Shown: positions 23,961 through 36,520 of the stretch, in pieces
Layout of the letters: each line of letters starts with the position of its first letter
How positions within the stretch are numbered: position 1 is the first letter of the stretch
Assembly (NCBI GenBank): GCA_020747065.1
Contig: JAGMVK010000001.1
Coordinates: forward strand, 1,674,001-1,738,000
Reading direction: 5' to 3'
DNA length: 64,000 bases
DNA from: Cadophora sp. MPI-SDFR-AT-0126
Lineage: Eukaryota; Ascomycota; Leotiomycetes; Helotiales; Ploettnerulaceae
Translations under genes and position numbers: made by a program
The notes under the pieces: model-generated
The model's input: only the letters and a program-made list of their open reading frames with translations
Told to the model about the DNA's origin: nothing
Database searches by the model: none

Positions 23961-25073
23961 ATGGCGAAAATAGATGTTCACTGTCACGCCGTTCCTCCCA
24001 AATATCGGCAACGGCTGATAGAAAATGGGCATCAGAATCCCGATGGAATGCCCGCAATACCGGTATGCCCGACTTCTCCATCTAGAGTCCAGGGTGTTCA
24101 AAACACGTCCCCGACGACATGAACTGACTTTTCGCTCACATTTTCTCAGCCGTGGTCGGTCGAATCCCACCTGTCATTAATGAAAGCCCACAAAATCAGC
24201 ATTTCCGTCCTGAGTATCACTTCACCAGGCACTTTTCTCAGTCCCGACAAGCCCGAAGAGGCTGTCAAAATCACACGCGAGACCAACGAGGAACTAGCGT
24301 CCATATGTGCTGCACACCCTGACAGCTTCAAATTCTTTGCTTCTCTGCCTCTTCCTTCTGTCGAAGATTCGCTGAAGGAGATCGATCATGCAGTTGATGT
24401 TTTGGGCGCTGTTGGGTTTGCGCTCATGTCCAATGCTCATGGTATCTATCTCGGAGATCCGTCCCTTGAGCCCGTAATGGCAAAACTCAATGACAGGAAC
24501 GCAATCGTTTTCTTACACCCAACCTCTTGTAATCTTATCGTCCCCGATCCGTCTACGGGAACCAGCAAGGTGGAGGTTGTGAACGTGTTACCGTACCCGC
24601 GCCCGACTATGGAATTTATGTTCGACGAGACGCGCACTGTGGCCAACCTCCTGCTCTCAAGCTCGCTCACCAAATACCCGAATATCACATTCATCATGTC
24701 TCATTGTGGATGTACTCTTCCACCAATTATTGATCGAATCGGAGCATTCGATGCTATCGTGCATGGAAGGAGTGACCAATCACAGAGTTTCAAAAGCTTG
24801 TTGCAGGAGAGGTTTTTCTTTGATCTTGCAGGTGTGCCATTCCCGGATCAGATTTTTGGCTTGGTGAGGATGTTGGGTGGGAGGGAGAAGGCGAGGAGTA
24901 GGCTGCTGTTTGGGAGTGATTTTCCTTTCACGCCGGGTGAGGCGGTAAAGGGATTGGTAGCGAGGATGGAAAATGGATTTGAGGGTAGAGAGGAGGGTGT
25001 GTTCGGCGTAGAAGGGGAAAGTGTGAGAGAAGAGGCGTGGGAGGGAAATGCGAGGAAGCTGTTTGGGTTTTAA
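23961..25073 (+). CDS. Amidohydrolase-2 family protein (ACMSD / 6-methylsalicylate decarboxylase-like)
   Basis: Exons 23961-24062 and 24150-25073 (87-nt intron, GTATGC donor, CTGAC branch, phase 0) give 341 aa. The N-terminal metal motif HCH (KIDVHCHAVPP) is encoded only in the short first exon. Other family features are FLHPTSC, the MSHCGCTLPP segment with the metal-binding His, and LLFGSDFPF with the catalytic Asp. The ACMSD-like branch of metal-dependent amidohydrolases performs non-oxidative decarboxylation of small aromatic acids; fungal members include 6-methylsalicylate decarboxylases of patulin-type pathways. The exact substrate cannot be read from the sequence. No polyketide synthase is visible nearby, so a catabolic role is as likely as a biosynthetic one. 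Confidence 0.87.
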
Positions 25074-27469
25074 CTGAGAGAACTAGACCTTTAGGTGAGG
25101 CAGAAGTCCTACGGCTTTGATCTCGTGCTAGGTCACAAAATCTATGTTGCGCCCAGCTTAAGGGTCCGTAATGCATCGTCTACAATCACTCTCCTACGTC
25201 TTCGCGGGCCGCTCCTGCAGCGACCTCTACCTCAAACTTCGATCAGCATGTCATTTCTTGCATACAAAGTGCGTCTCCGGGGAGAAAACAGATGGTTGCG
25301 AACTTCATCTCGAGACAGTTTCACCCTTAGCAAGGGGAATGTGCCCCATTTCACCATAAAGTCAGGGCAGAAAAAATAGAAGGACACACGTAGAGGCAAG
25401 ATATGTTCGAAGGTCGGATGTGCTTCAAGCGCATCATTGCGTTTGACTAAAACTATTAGCTTCCCCTTACGCTCTGAGGAGGTGAGGAAGCTCAGTCTTC
25501 GAGCGCCTTATCGAATATCGGCCTGTACCTAGCTTTTATAACTCTAACACGATATAATTACTGCGACGAAGCCGAAAGCGAGAATCCGGCAGACAAAGAG
25601 GATAGACTCGGATTCACGGCATCACCTCCCTGCTCCCTCGACAGCGACTTTAATCTTGCAGATTATGTACAGCCATCCCCGTCCAATGGAAAATTATTCG
25701 TTCCTCTCTAGGTGGCGCAAGGGCGGCGCGCAGCTCGTACTGCATGGCTGAATCTTCATTTTTATAGAGGTAGAGTTGGATGACGGGGATGTTGAGTGGG
25801 TTGGTTCAATGGTTGAATGCTATGGGTATGCTAATTATCAGTTTCGTGAGTTAGGGTACTACCCGGTTACATTTTTGGTACGTGTGATGGAAGACACGAG
25901 GACACAAGTGAAGAAGGGGAGAAACCAATGAGCCAACAGCAAAGTCAACCTAAATTCCATGATCCAGCCCTCTCTACCGTCACAACTTGCTCACTCCCTG
26001 TCCCCTGCTTCTTCTTAAGCAATCTTGCTACCCTCTCCGCAATGCACGGATCTTAATTTAGATACTCAAACTCGTAATACCGCTATGTAAAGGCGTAAAA
26101 ATCGTAGATGAGCGGTGCATTGAGTGAAGTGTTGACTTGGAGTATGATTTGTCTAGATGAGTATCGGGTGCGTTGGGCTCGCCAGTGAGTGGAGATAATG
26201 AGGATAGGCTTAAGGGATGGGTTGGTGAGAGTGAGAACTTCCTGGCTGGTGAGAGAGAGTTGGTGGGAAGCTGGGTGGATTCGTTGGATCTGTTATATTG
26301 GACTGGACCGACTTGGAGGATTTTTAGGGGAGAAAAAGAAGACATCTAATTGTGAGAATGTCCATGAGATGGTTACTACAGACTTTCACTGTTAATTTGG
26401 CAAAACGACTTGGACGAAACGGTCATTCAATTATTAAAAATGTTAAAAGCCTGTATTCTCAATGAAGTTCGGACCGCTAATACCATCGCAACAAATATAC
26501 AGGCGTCCTCGGTGCTTTGAAGCTGCGGCTGCTGGTGATAGTAAGTGAAGAGCCAGATATCACAGAGTGAAGTTTGCTGAAGCTGGGAGGTAGACAACAT
26601 TAATAGATAATCATACTGGACGCAGTGGATGCCCAGACCCAGAGGAGGTATGACGAGGGGATGTTCGTATCACGAACAGAGAGGAGCAGTGGTGTTTAGG
26701 AGCATGACTTGACGCTTCTCAATGAAATTATTGGCAAAGCAGTCTAAGATACGCACCATAGAGATATGATCAATCAAAACTTGGCACATACATCTCCTCA
26801 CCACGAGCTGATAAATCCAATCCTAACGATCATGCTTCCTCGAACCAGAATGAGACCCATGCCCAAAACCCGATATCTAAATCCAGAAATGAAGGTCCAC
26901 ACCTACAGACACGTCCCCAACAATCAACCAAAAAGCACACTCTCGTCAAACATTCCAACCCGCCATCACATCCCATGCTACGGCTGCATCTCGCTTGCGG
27001 CTTACACATATCTGCACACCCTACGACCCAAAGAAGGAAGGACACCACACACCTCCCTCGCTTACCATCGCGCGCGGCATGTGGGTCCTCTGAATATCAA
27101 GCTTGGCCTCACTTACGATTCTCGACTGCGAGACGCAGGGACTCTGCCTATCAAGTGGAGTGAACATCGGCGCGGATATTGAGAGATTTGGAGATTGATT
27201 TCAAAGCTTGAGAGATGGGGATTTGGTGTGAGATGGTGGTGGAGATTGAGGTGGATTGGTAAGAATCACCGATTGAGTGAGCGAGATCGCTGCGGTACGA
27301 GTTTGCTGGGTATATATAAGAGGTAGATGGTACTTCTGGGACAATATGATTGAGAAGTCGGTTGTTTCGATTTCACAAAACCTCAAAAATCTTATTTCAA
27401 TTGAATCACTACTAGCCTTTTGAGCACTTGTCTCTTCTCATTACTCCACTATCAACCAAAGCAGACAAA
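25074..27469. other. 2.4-kb spacer, nothing recognised
   Basis: AT-rich, containing the 3' flank of the amidohydrolase gene and the promoter of the SDR gene. There is no supported gene or repeat. Confidence 0.5.
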
Positions 27470-28512
27470 ATGGCAACGAAACCAGTCGTGCTCATTCTCG
27501 GAGCCGGTCCACGAAGTACGTACTCTTCTTAAGCCCATCCTCCATGTCCTCGAACAAGCTTTATTTCCACTCTGAGGTCCATCTGTTTCAACTTCCAATC
27601 CCCCAATCGTCTCGACACTTTGATATGTTCAGCACAACACAACACAACACCAAGAATATATCTCTAACATAAACTGTCACCTCCCCAGTCGGCGCCTCCC
27701 TAGCCACCCACTTCACCACCGCCAACTACAACATCGCCCTCGCCTCCCGTCGCGGAACCAACAGCCTCCTCCCCTCCGGCCACCTCTCCCTAACAGCCGA
27801 CCTCTCCAACCCCTCTAGCATCCCCTCCCTCTTCGCCGCCGTACGAGCACACTTCCTCTCCCCACCAAGCGTAGTGATCTACAACGCCGGATCCTTCACT
27901 TCTCCGCCTTCAAACACTAATGTATTGTCTGTACCGGCTGAGGCCTTGGTGGGAGATTTGGGTGTTAATACGGTGAGTGCGTATGTGGCTGCGCAGGAGG
28001 CGGTGAAGGGGTGGGAGGAGATGGGAAATGGGGAGGGAAAGGGGAAGGGGGTGTTTATATATACGGGGAATATATGTAACGTGGAGATTGTGCCGTGGCC
28101 GATGATGATGACGGCGGGGGCGGGGAAGGCAGCGACGGCGTATTGGATTGGATCTGTGGATGGGTTGATGAAGGAGAAGGGGTATCGGTGAGTTCTTTTG
28201 TTCTTTCAAGATTGCGCGTCCAGCCTGCCAGAAGGAACAGTGCGGAGTAAAGCAGTTCCTGACACTGGGGATTCTGGCTTCGAGTTTGGCTGACTTTGTC
28301 TTGATAGATTCTTCTACGCAGACGAGCGTTTCCCTGATGGGAAGCTGAAAGGTGCTGCTGTTGACGGCGACGCACATGGAGAGTTCTATGTGCAGTTGGC
28401 GAAGCAGGGGGGTGGTGGTGTTGATGGGGAGGAGAGGATTCCGTGGCATGCTACTTTCGCTAAAGGAAAAGGGTATATGTATTTCAAGAAGGATGTTGTA
28501 GGAGCTGCTTGA
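27470..28512 (+). CDS. Atypical short-chain dehydrogenase/reductase
   Basis: Three exons, 27470-27515, 27689-28187 and 28308-28512, give 249 aa. The introns are 173 nt (CTAAC branch) and 120 nt (GTGAGT donor, CTGAC branch). Splicing builds the nucleotide-binding motif LGAGPRIGASLA across the first junction, so exon 1 alone hides the gene. A Rossmann fold follows: ALASR, LTADLSNP, VVIYNAG, then VFIYTGN. The usual catalytic YxxxK is missing: the equivalent position reads TAGAGKAATAY, with Lys but Ala in place of Tyr. I recall a group of atypical fungal SDRs with a TGN...GKAA pattern, so this is probably a family trait and not damage. It is convergent with the Zn2Cys6 gene that ends 148 bp away. 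Confidence 0.87.
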
Positions 28513-28659
28513 ACAGGACGGGGAAAATAAGGCCTAGAGAGATGTTTGGTTAGGTTTCAGATATAGTTAAGGAGATAACAGAAATTTGCAAGGGGATTGG
28601 GTCAAGTACCTTCTTTGCTTGGCTGTATTTCGAAAGTAAAGTGGCGACGTGCTGTGAGG

Positions 28660-30549
28660 TCAAACCAGCAACACCATCTCACCCAAGCCTCTAAAACAAG
28701 CAGCAAGATCGCGATTCGCAGAATCACCAGCACCTCTATCCTGCCAAACTTCCTCCATGATCTTAAATGCGTAGCGAACTGTACCGAACAGGGCCGGTGG
28801 ATGTAAGCTCTCCACCGTCTCCCGAAAATGAGTTTCCTGTGATACCTCGGCAAGACACCCTGCTACACAGAACGGCCAGACCATGGTCCTCACCAACGCA
28901 GGTGGCGATAGATCGGAAAGCAAGTCGATGACTCGACCTACGTGGTAGCGAATCTCGACGCCTGCGGAATGCCAACCTGAGACTACGACGGAGAGATAGA
29001 TGAATGCTGCATGAGCCCAGATCCGCGTTGCGATGGTACTCTGGGGAGTTGAAACCGTTGAATGAAAGTCGTATCCCTGAGCAAAAACATCCAATAAACC
29101 AGTTCCCGAGCGCTCCTTCTGGCAACTGACAGGCCGGCTCTCAAGCATCGCAAGATGCCGTTCTAAACCCTCCTTGATCCTCGTCCCGCGATACACCAAT
29201 TCCATCATATCCAAACTCCCTGCCTTTTGACTCTGCTGCTTCCACGCATCCAACACGGCAATCTCGCCAATCTGTAAGACAACCCAATTCTGACATCCTA
29301 TAACGGCTTCGAGATCAAGAAGCGGCCCCTGATCTCCGACCGTGGTGAGAAGATCTCGATGATATGTATAAAGCTTTGGTTCCTCCTGCGTCGCCGTACT
29401 AGCAATAACATCATCCCAAAGCAACAAACAAGCCGCAAAGCGAAACGCAGCCTGCTCCGCACTCTGAACATCCACGCCGTCCACCAACCTGTTCAATCTC
29501 GACTCCGATCCCAAATGTCTCATAACAGCACTGAACTTCAAACCCGACGATGTGGGGCCCCCAGCGTTGAGGATTGGAGTATTGAGGAGGTGGATGAAGA
29601 GTGCTACGGCGCCGTTGAGATGAGCTTGCCAGCTTGAGAAGGCGGAGAAGGCGAGCTCGAAGTGCTGTACTTGGAGGATGCTGCCTAGGATGCGGACGGA
29701 GCCGTGGATGGGCGCGGTGCAGGATGGGGTGGGGGTGTCGATGATTTGGAGGGCTTCGCGAAGGACGCCGAATGTGTCTGTCGTTCGCGTGACCTCTGGT
29801 TCTGGGTGAGAGTCGATGTTTGAATGTGAGGAGGGAGGATGATTTGGATTTGGATATGCATGGAGAGATTTTGAATGTGATTCTGATCCTGATCGTTGGG
29901 CAAGAGAGAAGAGGTAAGAGCTCTGGTAGAGATAGGCGGCTTGGTGGACGGGGCTGCTGAGCATCATTTCTAGGATCCAGGAGCGGCCGCCTGAGAGGGG
30001 AGAGGGCTTGTAGAAGGGGAAGAGAAAGGGGTGGACTTGTTCGAGGTAGAATGTGAAGAGGATGGTGTCGGATCTGCTGAAGGGGATACTTGTATCTTTG
30101 GGGGTTTCTTTGCGTGTGAGGACACAACTGGGTCCGCTCTGCTGTGGCATTGGATTTGGGGGCATTTCGAGATGGCTTTGAGAAGCGTCTGGATCAAGCG
30201 ATTCTTGAGTCGCTCTGGGGATGGTGCATCTCGTTGCATCGGAATCTCTTGATAGTGGTGGAACTTGACGAGTTGGCACCGTCTGAGTCCACTCGTCACC
30301 CACCGTGTCACCATCAGACACAGGAATCGGGCCCCAACGACGACGCTGAGCATTCTCCTTAATCTCGCGCTTCAGCTTCTGCGACATCTCTTCCTGCCTC
30401 ACCCCACCATCCATCCACTCTGGCTTCTCCTTCTCAAAAAAACAGGCATGGCCGATGAGGAGAGTAGAACATACGCCGCAGATGGGCTGCCTCTCGTCGC
30501 ATTTCTTGCGACGGAGGCGGCATGTCCAACACCCTGTGAAACTTTTCAT
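28660..30549 (-). CDS. Zn2Cys6 transcription factor (Fungal_trans_2-like)
   Basis: One exon, 629 aa. The binuclear zinc cluster is at the extreme N-terminus: Cys7, 10, 17, 24, 27 and 36 (CX2CX6CX6CX2CX8C), in the GCWTCRLRRKKCDERQPICGVC context typical of factors with a Fungal_trans_2 (PF11951-type) effector region. A basic KLKREIKENAQRRRWGPIP segment and a disordered linker follow, then a helical C-terminal regulatory region with several Trp residues (LLLWDDVIAS, IRLWQ-like features, TMVWPFCVAGCLAE). It faces the SDR gene tail to tail. Together with the amidohydrolase gene it may form a small co-regulated metabolic module, which is inferred only from proximity. Confidence 0.88.
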   Translation of the reverse strand: MKSFTGCWTCRLRRKKCDERQPICGVCSTLLIGHACFFEKEKPEWMDGGVRQEEMSQKLKREIKENAQRRRWGPIPVSDGDTVGDEWTQTVPTRQVPPLSRDSDATRCTIPRATQESLDPDASQSHLEMPPNPMPQQSGPSCVLTRKETPKDTSIPFSRSDTILFTFYLEQVHPFLFPFYKPSPLSGGRSWILEMMLSSPVHQAAYLYQSSYLFSLAQRSGSESHSKSLHAYPNPNHPPSSHSNIDSHPEPEVTRTTDTFGVLREALQIIDTPTPSCTAPIHGSVRILGSILQVQHFELAFSAFSSWQAHLNGAVALFIHLLNTPILNAGGPTSSGLKFSAVMRHLGSESRLNRLVDGVDVQSAEQAAFRFAACLLLWDDVIASTATQEEPKLYTYHRDLLTTVGDQGPLLDLEAVIGCQNWVVLQIGEIAVLDAWKQQSQKAGSLDMMELVYRGTRIKEGLERHLAMLESRPVSCQKERSGTGLLDVFAQGYDFHSTVSTPQSTIATRIWAHAAFIYLSVVVSGWHSAGVEIRYHVGRVIDLLSDLSPPALVRTMVWPFCVAGCLAEVSQETHFRETVESLHPPALFGTVRYAFKIMEEVWQDRGAGDSANRDLAACFRGLGEMVLLV

Positions 30550-33500
30550 CGTGATGTGCTAGACTGATTTGACATCCCTGAGGGATCGAGATGGAGGAAA
30601 ATTGTTCTGAGCAGGATATGTTGAGGGAGGGGAGTTGGATGTTCGCTTACAGTTTGTAAGCAATTCGGAGTTAGAGAACCAGTGACGCTCTGCTCTCTTT
30701 GAAGAGCTGCATATGAGAGTTTGAAAGAGCGATATAAAGTGAGAATAGATAAGTTGCAAAATATACAAAAATCCAAGTGAGGAAGAGAAATGCTCAATTC
30801 AAAAGCAATATCAAAATTTAAAGAAAAGCCAAATGAGAACTTCTCGAGACAGATACCGAAAAACGGAGCGGACACACTCATTGATGAACCGATTGAAATG
30901 ACAGCAAGACCAGCTTGCCTACGATACCCCTGATCCTGAATACGGAAAAGAGATACATAGATACTTGCTCTGTTCAAGATCGAAAATCAACAAACTACCT
31001 CAACGAGTACTAGGAGGCACACGCTCCAGAGAAAGTCACGCATGAGTCACATGATGAATTCTTCTCCATTTTCTTTCCGCTCCTATCTTGTCTCCATTCC
31101 TCAAATTCCAACAACCTTGATCTCGCAAGGTTCAAATGCCGTCCATCCCCCTCAAACAGCAAAGATTCCAGACCAAAAGATCAACATACACAGCCCAGAC
31201 ACCATCACCATTCCAACCTCTGTATTCCCCACTGAGTGAAACCCGCTATCCCAGATATGACATCACAGCCGAGCATCAGCAAAAATAGAAGCACGACCAC
31301 TTCCCGAAGCTGGGCAGTCCACCCACATCCCGAGGACGAAAGTTTTGAGACAGACGAGAAGGTTTACGCGTGGCTTTAATTCGGCACTTACGGGGTTTGA
31401 AGAGGTGATTGGTTGGGAGATTGAGAGGAGAGGGCCGAAGCTTTAAGCTTTCGGTGGACGGTATGGGACGCTGTGGTGAGTCGGAGGGCAAGTCAAGGGA
31501 GAGAAGCTTTGTTGGTAATCGAATGAAGTCAAGAATCTGAACAAAACCTTTTTTAATTTTCAAGCCATGGCACAAGCAAGTCTGGCTTTCTCAATCCTTA
31601 TTTTCGAGGTGAGATGAGGATACGAGATTCTCGGATTCGAAAATGAGTACCAGAGCAGATACATGTCTGGGGATAGCCAAGACTACCGTACTCGGGAAAA
31701 GGGGGTTTGGGTTTGTGGAAATGATCTACCACCAAGGGTCCTCAATTCGAGATGAAGAAGTGCTGAGATGGGGATAGGCGGCGATCTTGTTAACTTTGAT
31801 TTTGGGAGGAGTGACTTTGATGCACACAGTAGGGAGTATGAATGCCGACGCCACGGCAGAGTGTTGACTTTTCGGTGACCGAAGCTTCCCTTTGGCAAGT
31901 GATGTGATGAAATCGGTCGGTCTTTCTTGATTCAGTTAGGGAAGGATAGAAGCTAGTTTGATGGTAGAAAGTCGTGGTACTGGAGTTATCAGTTAAGCGC
32001 AGGAGTGTTGGGTCGAAGTGTTGGTTGGCCTAGATGTTCACGGAAAGCAGAGGAGAATTAATCACCTCTTTGATAGTAACCAGCAAGAAGATTCCTGGTA
32101 GCCGATCAGAGAATCTTCAAAATCTAATCAATCGAAAGCCGACAAGGCTTAGACTGAAGGGAGCTCTTCTTAAACACCGCTCAAGCAGAAAATTGCAGTG
32201 ATATTCCTGGTTCGGGAGTGTCGGCATACAAACTTCCATACGGAGTCAAAGAGAGTTCATCGGCGCGGTTGTGTCTGGCAGCAATTGCTGCCACTTGTCA
32301 GCCGTAGATTGCAAGAGCTCTCATAATGAGATCACATCTTTTGAGTTTTCGCATGTTGTGGTTTTGTTCGTGCCCGAAGCGACTCCTTGAATTGTGACTG
32401 CACTCGAGGAGCATGCGTCGAGGCAAATGTTGATCTCCTAGGAGTCCAAGCCAAGTGTCAAAACACACTGGAAGTTAGCTGACAGGAAAGAACTGCCGAT
32501 ACATTCCAAAGCCTCAAAGTGGATGTGAGATGAAAGCGTTGCGTACTCAACTCACCACCATCACCAGTCTAGACTTCTGGCCTCAGATGTGTAGTCCCAA
32601 AGAATGAAAACACATCATAGCATGAAGAACCCAGGCGTTGGCGTGCAGAGACTTCTCTAATTTCTATTTTAGCAAGCGGGATTGCGAACCGTAAGGCTGA
32701 TTTTTCTCTTTTTGGTGGAAAGAGGAAGCGGCAGTGAAGCCGCTCGCCGTTGAGGCGTCCTTCAGCTCTGCCGGGATGAGATGCGGAGGAGAAGCTTGAT
32801 GAGGCTCGGGACCGACGTTTGAACTCTGGAGGCGACGGCTTAGTCTGTTTGGCTCGCTCTGGCTGGTCGCTGGGAAAGTTGCATGATGTGGAGTGACCTG
32901 AGTTGATGAGCTTGAGGCTGTTTTATGCGTGGTTCTGAAATGCATTTTTGCTAGACGATAGGGCAGAGGGTGGAACGCGGAGAGGTCAAGCTTTGGGAAA
33001 AGTCTGGATTCTGGGCCTGTGGAATTTGAAGTTTGGATGTTCATGCTCTGGGTTCGGAGGTTTCGTGAGGATCCTCGGGGAAGATCTGTCGTCTGATTCT
33101 TATGAGAGCTGGGTGTTGTGAAACGGTAGAGGATCGGTTGTCGGCAGATAGATGAGGGCTGTTGTTTTGACTTTGAGGTGTGACATGAGAGAGACTTCCG
33201 CTCGGTACCGATCCTTACTTACTTTATTCCGATGAAGTTTGAGTCTCGCAACTTCGCGAGATCGTACCGTGGGAAATGCTTTTGGAATTTCGATATGCTA
33301 CAATCAAAGTTGAAGCCATACCAAGCCGCCCATATCATACTCCCTGTTGACCCCTATCATCAATCTCCTCTGCTTATCATCGGAGGATTTCCCTCATCGT
33401 GATGCTTGAATTATGCGATTGTCCTCCGCATCCACAGCCCCGTTCATCACCATTGGCGGGATTCCCCGTTTCCAATTTTTCAAAAAGGAGGTCGACTGGA

Positions 33501-34332
33501 GGCGATATGACTTGAAACGTGAAACAAAAAGTGGTGATGATGCTATTTTGGTGAGCGTCCACCTTGAAGAGAGTTTGATATCCACCTGAAGCTGGGCTGG
33601 ATGGGGCAAGGCGCTGGAAGATTGGAAGAAGGGATGCAGAAGACTCCACTTCCCGAAACGATCTTGGCAGGAGAATGTGCTAAGTCAGCAGCTCGATGGC
33701 TCGATTGTCCAATCATGGGACGACCCGAGTTTGGAGTAATGTCGGGGGCATTGAAAGTCCCGCCTCCTTTGAAGCTGTTTTGATTGGACGAGACACCTTT
33801 CATCGAAGATCTGTTGTTCGCTCTTCCTGGTTGATGTCCTGAGTTTGGCTGGCAGAGCTGGTCCTTGCCACGCGGCGGGTCAAGTCTCCAGGAGGGCAGG
33901 GGAGATGAAATGCGAAGATAAGCAGTCATGAGTGGTCAGTTCGTTCCACCTGTCTTTGTCGTGCCCTGTCCCTGCTTTGACTGAGGCAGTGCTGCTGCTG
34001 CTCCTGTCAGTGTGCATGACCGAAGAGGCGTCTCGAAAGTATAGAAGTAGCCAGTCGATTCAGCCAATAGGACATCTCGTATGGACCCGGAAGCTCCGAC
34101 TCTCCGACGGGGCCGGGCTCACCCAACTTTGGATTCCAATCCACCTTTCAAACGTGCCGATGCCTTTTGAAGCCAGCTGCTCGCACCTTTTGAACATCGT
34201 CTGTTCCTCAACTCTTGACCAAATACGACTGAATCCTCTCTCACTCGGCTCTCGTCACTTCAAATCAATACAGCAATCAGAAACAAATATTTGATTGATT
34301 TGCTCATCTCATATTTCATCGCCTACTCAGCC

Positions 34333-34358
34333 CCATCCATCCATCCATCCATCCATCC
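34333..34358. repeat. (CCAT)n microsatellite
   Basis: Six and a half uninterrupted CCAT units in the presumed promoter or leader of the bZIP gene. Confidence 0.85.
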
Positions 34359-34577
34359 TCGCTCGCATTCCTGAAAGCCACTTGTTTGGAATACGAAGCC
34401 AAACCGAGGGCCGTATCGCTCGTTCTGCTGCTGCTGCGGACGGAGTCAAGAGTTCGCTAAGCTGACCCATCGGCCTCTGGGCATTGGCGCCTCCGCAGGG
34501 CCACGCGTCCCCTGGTCGGGCCTGACAAGTCTCTTCAGGCACCCAAATCCCTCTTCTCCCCTCCACTGCCTCAATCG

Positions 34578-34598
34578 ACCTCTCTCACTCTCTCTCTC
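34578..34598 (+). promoter_or_regulatory. CT-rich tract upstream of bZIP gene
   Basis: A pyrimidine tract dominated by CT dinucleotides about 135 bp before the ATG. Such tracts are common near transcription starts in filamentous fungi. Confidence 0.45.
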
Positions 34599-34731
34599 GA
34601 TTTCTCGCTTCCCAAACAACCTTCACTTCACTTCTATCCTCACCAACAACTCCACAACCATCGAAGAAACAATCTTCGAAAACTCACCGAATCATCTCGA
34701 CATCTTCAATCTTCTCTCATCATAGGCAGCA

Positions 34732-36520
34732 ATGTCAACTCAATCACAGCAGTCGACCTCGATGTCGCACTCCAACTCACAACAGGCTTCTTGCCACGAC
34801 CCCTTGGACTCGCTGGTGGACTTCTCCGAGTACGATAAATTGTCCTATCAATCACCATCCATCTCGCCGTCAGCAACAAAGAGTCAATTCACATCCAGAG
34901 CCGTCTCGAACACACCTGCAACTCTCCCATCAAGCAGTCAACCGGATCTCAGCGGTCCCAGTCACAACTATGGCATGTACAAACAGCAAACCGGTATTCC
35001 TCAGGGAGCCATTGCCAGTACCTTGGCTGTCAACCAGATGAACCAGTATAACGGATATACGGATGGATATCTATCGGGCTTCAACGGCGCCGATGAATTC
35101 GACTTTGGAACTGCTCCAAACCAGACTGGATTCCCCGATATGGACATGGACTTTGATTCACCCAAGCAGGAACCGGCATTCTTCTATCCAGAAGCATCAC
35201 CAGAGTTCATCAACCCTCAATCAACCATCTCCACCCCGGCTGTTCTGCCCACCCAGACAAGCAATGTTGGTCGTCTCTGGCCTGGCATGCATCAACAACA
35301 AGCTGCTCTTGCCAAGGCTCAAGCCCAACAGAAGCAGCAGCAACAAATCATTCAACAGCAACGACAAAACGCCATGGTCGGACAGCCGAAGCAACCTCAA
35401 CGCGCCCGTGGATCAACGGTCACCGACCCTATCGTGGAGGAGAAGATCTCGCAGTTGCTCAACTCGATGAGACACAGCAGTGTTGGTAGCGACGACACCT
35501 CGAACAATGGCAACAACATGTCCCACGTCCAGCGTGCACGAAAGGATGAAGAGGATATGGATGAGGATGAGAGACTACTTGCTAGCGAAGAGGGAAAGAA
35601 GCTCAGCAGCAAGGAGCGAAGACAACTCCGGAACAAGGTTTCCGCACGCGCTTTCCGATCAAGAAGGAAGGGTAAGAATAACCATTATCAGACTTGTCAA
35701 CAATCGCTAACTCACCCTAGAATACATTGGCCAACTTGAAGGCGAGATCGCAGTCAAGGTCAACGAGAACACGGATCTCCGTGCCCAGAACAGAGCTTTG
35801 ATGGAGGAGAATACCCGTCTTTCGGACCTCACCCGCATGCTCCTCTCTTCTCCATCATTCTCTGGCTTCCTCGACACTCTTGCATCAAACCCAGCGGCCG
35901 CTCAAACCGCACAAGCTGTTCAGCAACAACCACAACAGGTCGAGCAACAACCTCAACAACGCGTGCGCAAAGACGTCAACCCCTACGCAGCCCAACAACA
36001 GCAAATGCAGCAACAACACATCGGCATGACCATGATCCCAGAACAAACCATGGACTTTTCCATGCTTGATCTCAACGGCACATACTCCTACCAACCCCAA
36101 GTTTTCTCTGTTCTTAGCCTCCCAGAGACCATCCTCGATTCCGAGACCCTGTCTGGGAAGAGCTCCTCCTTCTCCCCTTCCACCAGCGATGTCGAGAAAG
36201 TCGAGCTCCCAAAGATCGAGCGCATGCCCGTCGCCGAGCCAGAGAAGGCCGAGCTTTCCGTCATCGTTGACGAGGAGTTTGATGCCGACCCAGCATTTGC
36301 TCTGTACTCTACCCCAGTCTCTGTCACCACGGCCTCAAAACCTAAGCAGGAACTCGACCTCAGCTTCCTCGCCAACCTTTCCATCAAGCCAGCGCAATAC
36401 GAACTCATTACCAAGACTGACGATGCCACCTCAGACGCCGCATTCCGGCGCGTCGAGAGACTCGCGAGGGATATGGATGCTTGCGTTGAGCGACTGATGT
36501 CCTTGACTATGCACCTGTAG
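34732..36520 (+). CDS. bZIP transcription factor (MeaB/IDI-4-like)
   Basis: Exons 34732-35671 and 35721-36520 with a 49-nt intron (GTAAGA donor, CTAAC branch, CCTAG acceptor) that splits the bZIP; the product is 579 aa. The spliced basic region reads SSKERRQLRNKVSARAFR followed by SRRKEYIGQLEGE, with the N-x-x-S-A-R-x-F-R signature, then a leucine zipper (EIAVKVNENTDLRAQNRALM). The N-terminus is Gln/Ser-rich with acidic patches, the middle has Gln runs, and an acidic region of Glu, Asp and Ser precedes the basic domain (RKDEEDMDEDERLL). A C-terminal helix ends in MSLTMHL. The bZIP resembles fungal MeaB (nitrogen metabolite repression) and IDI-4, from memory; the ortholog is not certain. A long leader, Gln tracts and unusual downstream repeats set it apart from its neighbours. 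Confidence 0.9.

Larger units (their letters stand above)
30550..34731. other. 4.2-kb divergent spacer between two regulator genes
   Basis: It lies between the minus-strand Zn2Cys6 start and the plus-strand bZIP start, so it carries both promoters. No ORF is convincing (the 126-codon minus frame at 32664-33044 is Ser-rich and has no family features). From about 34270 to the bZIP ATG there is no upstream ATG, which fits an unencumbered leader. Confidence 0.5.

Noticed and set aside
32664..33044. 126-codon minus-strand ORF between the two regulator genes
   Set aside because: Ser/Pro-rich with no recognisable feature and no neighbouring exon; not enough to call a gene.
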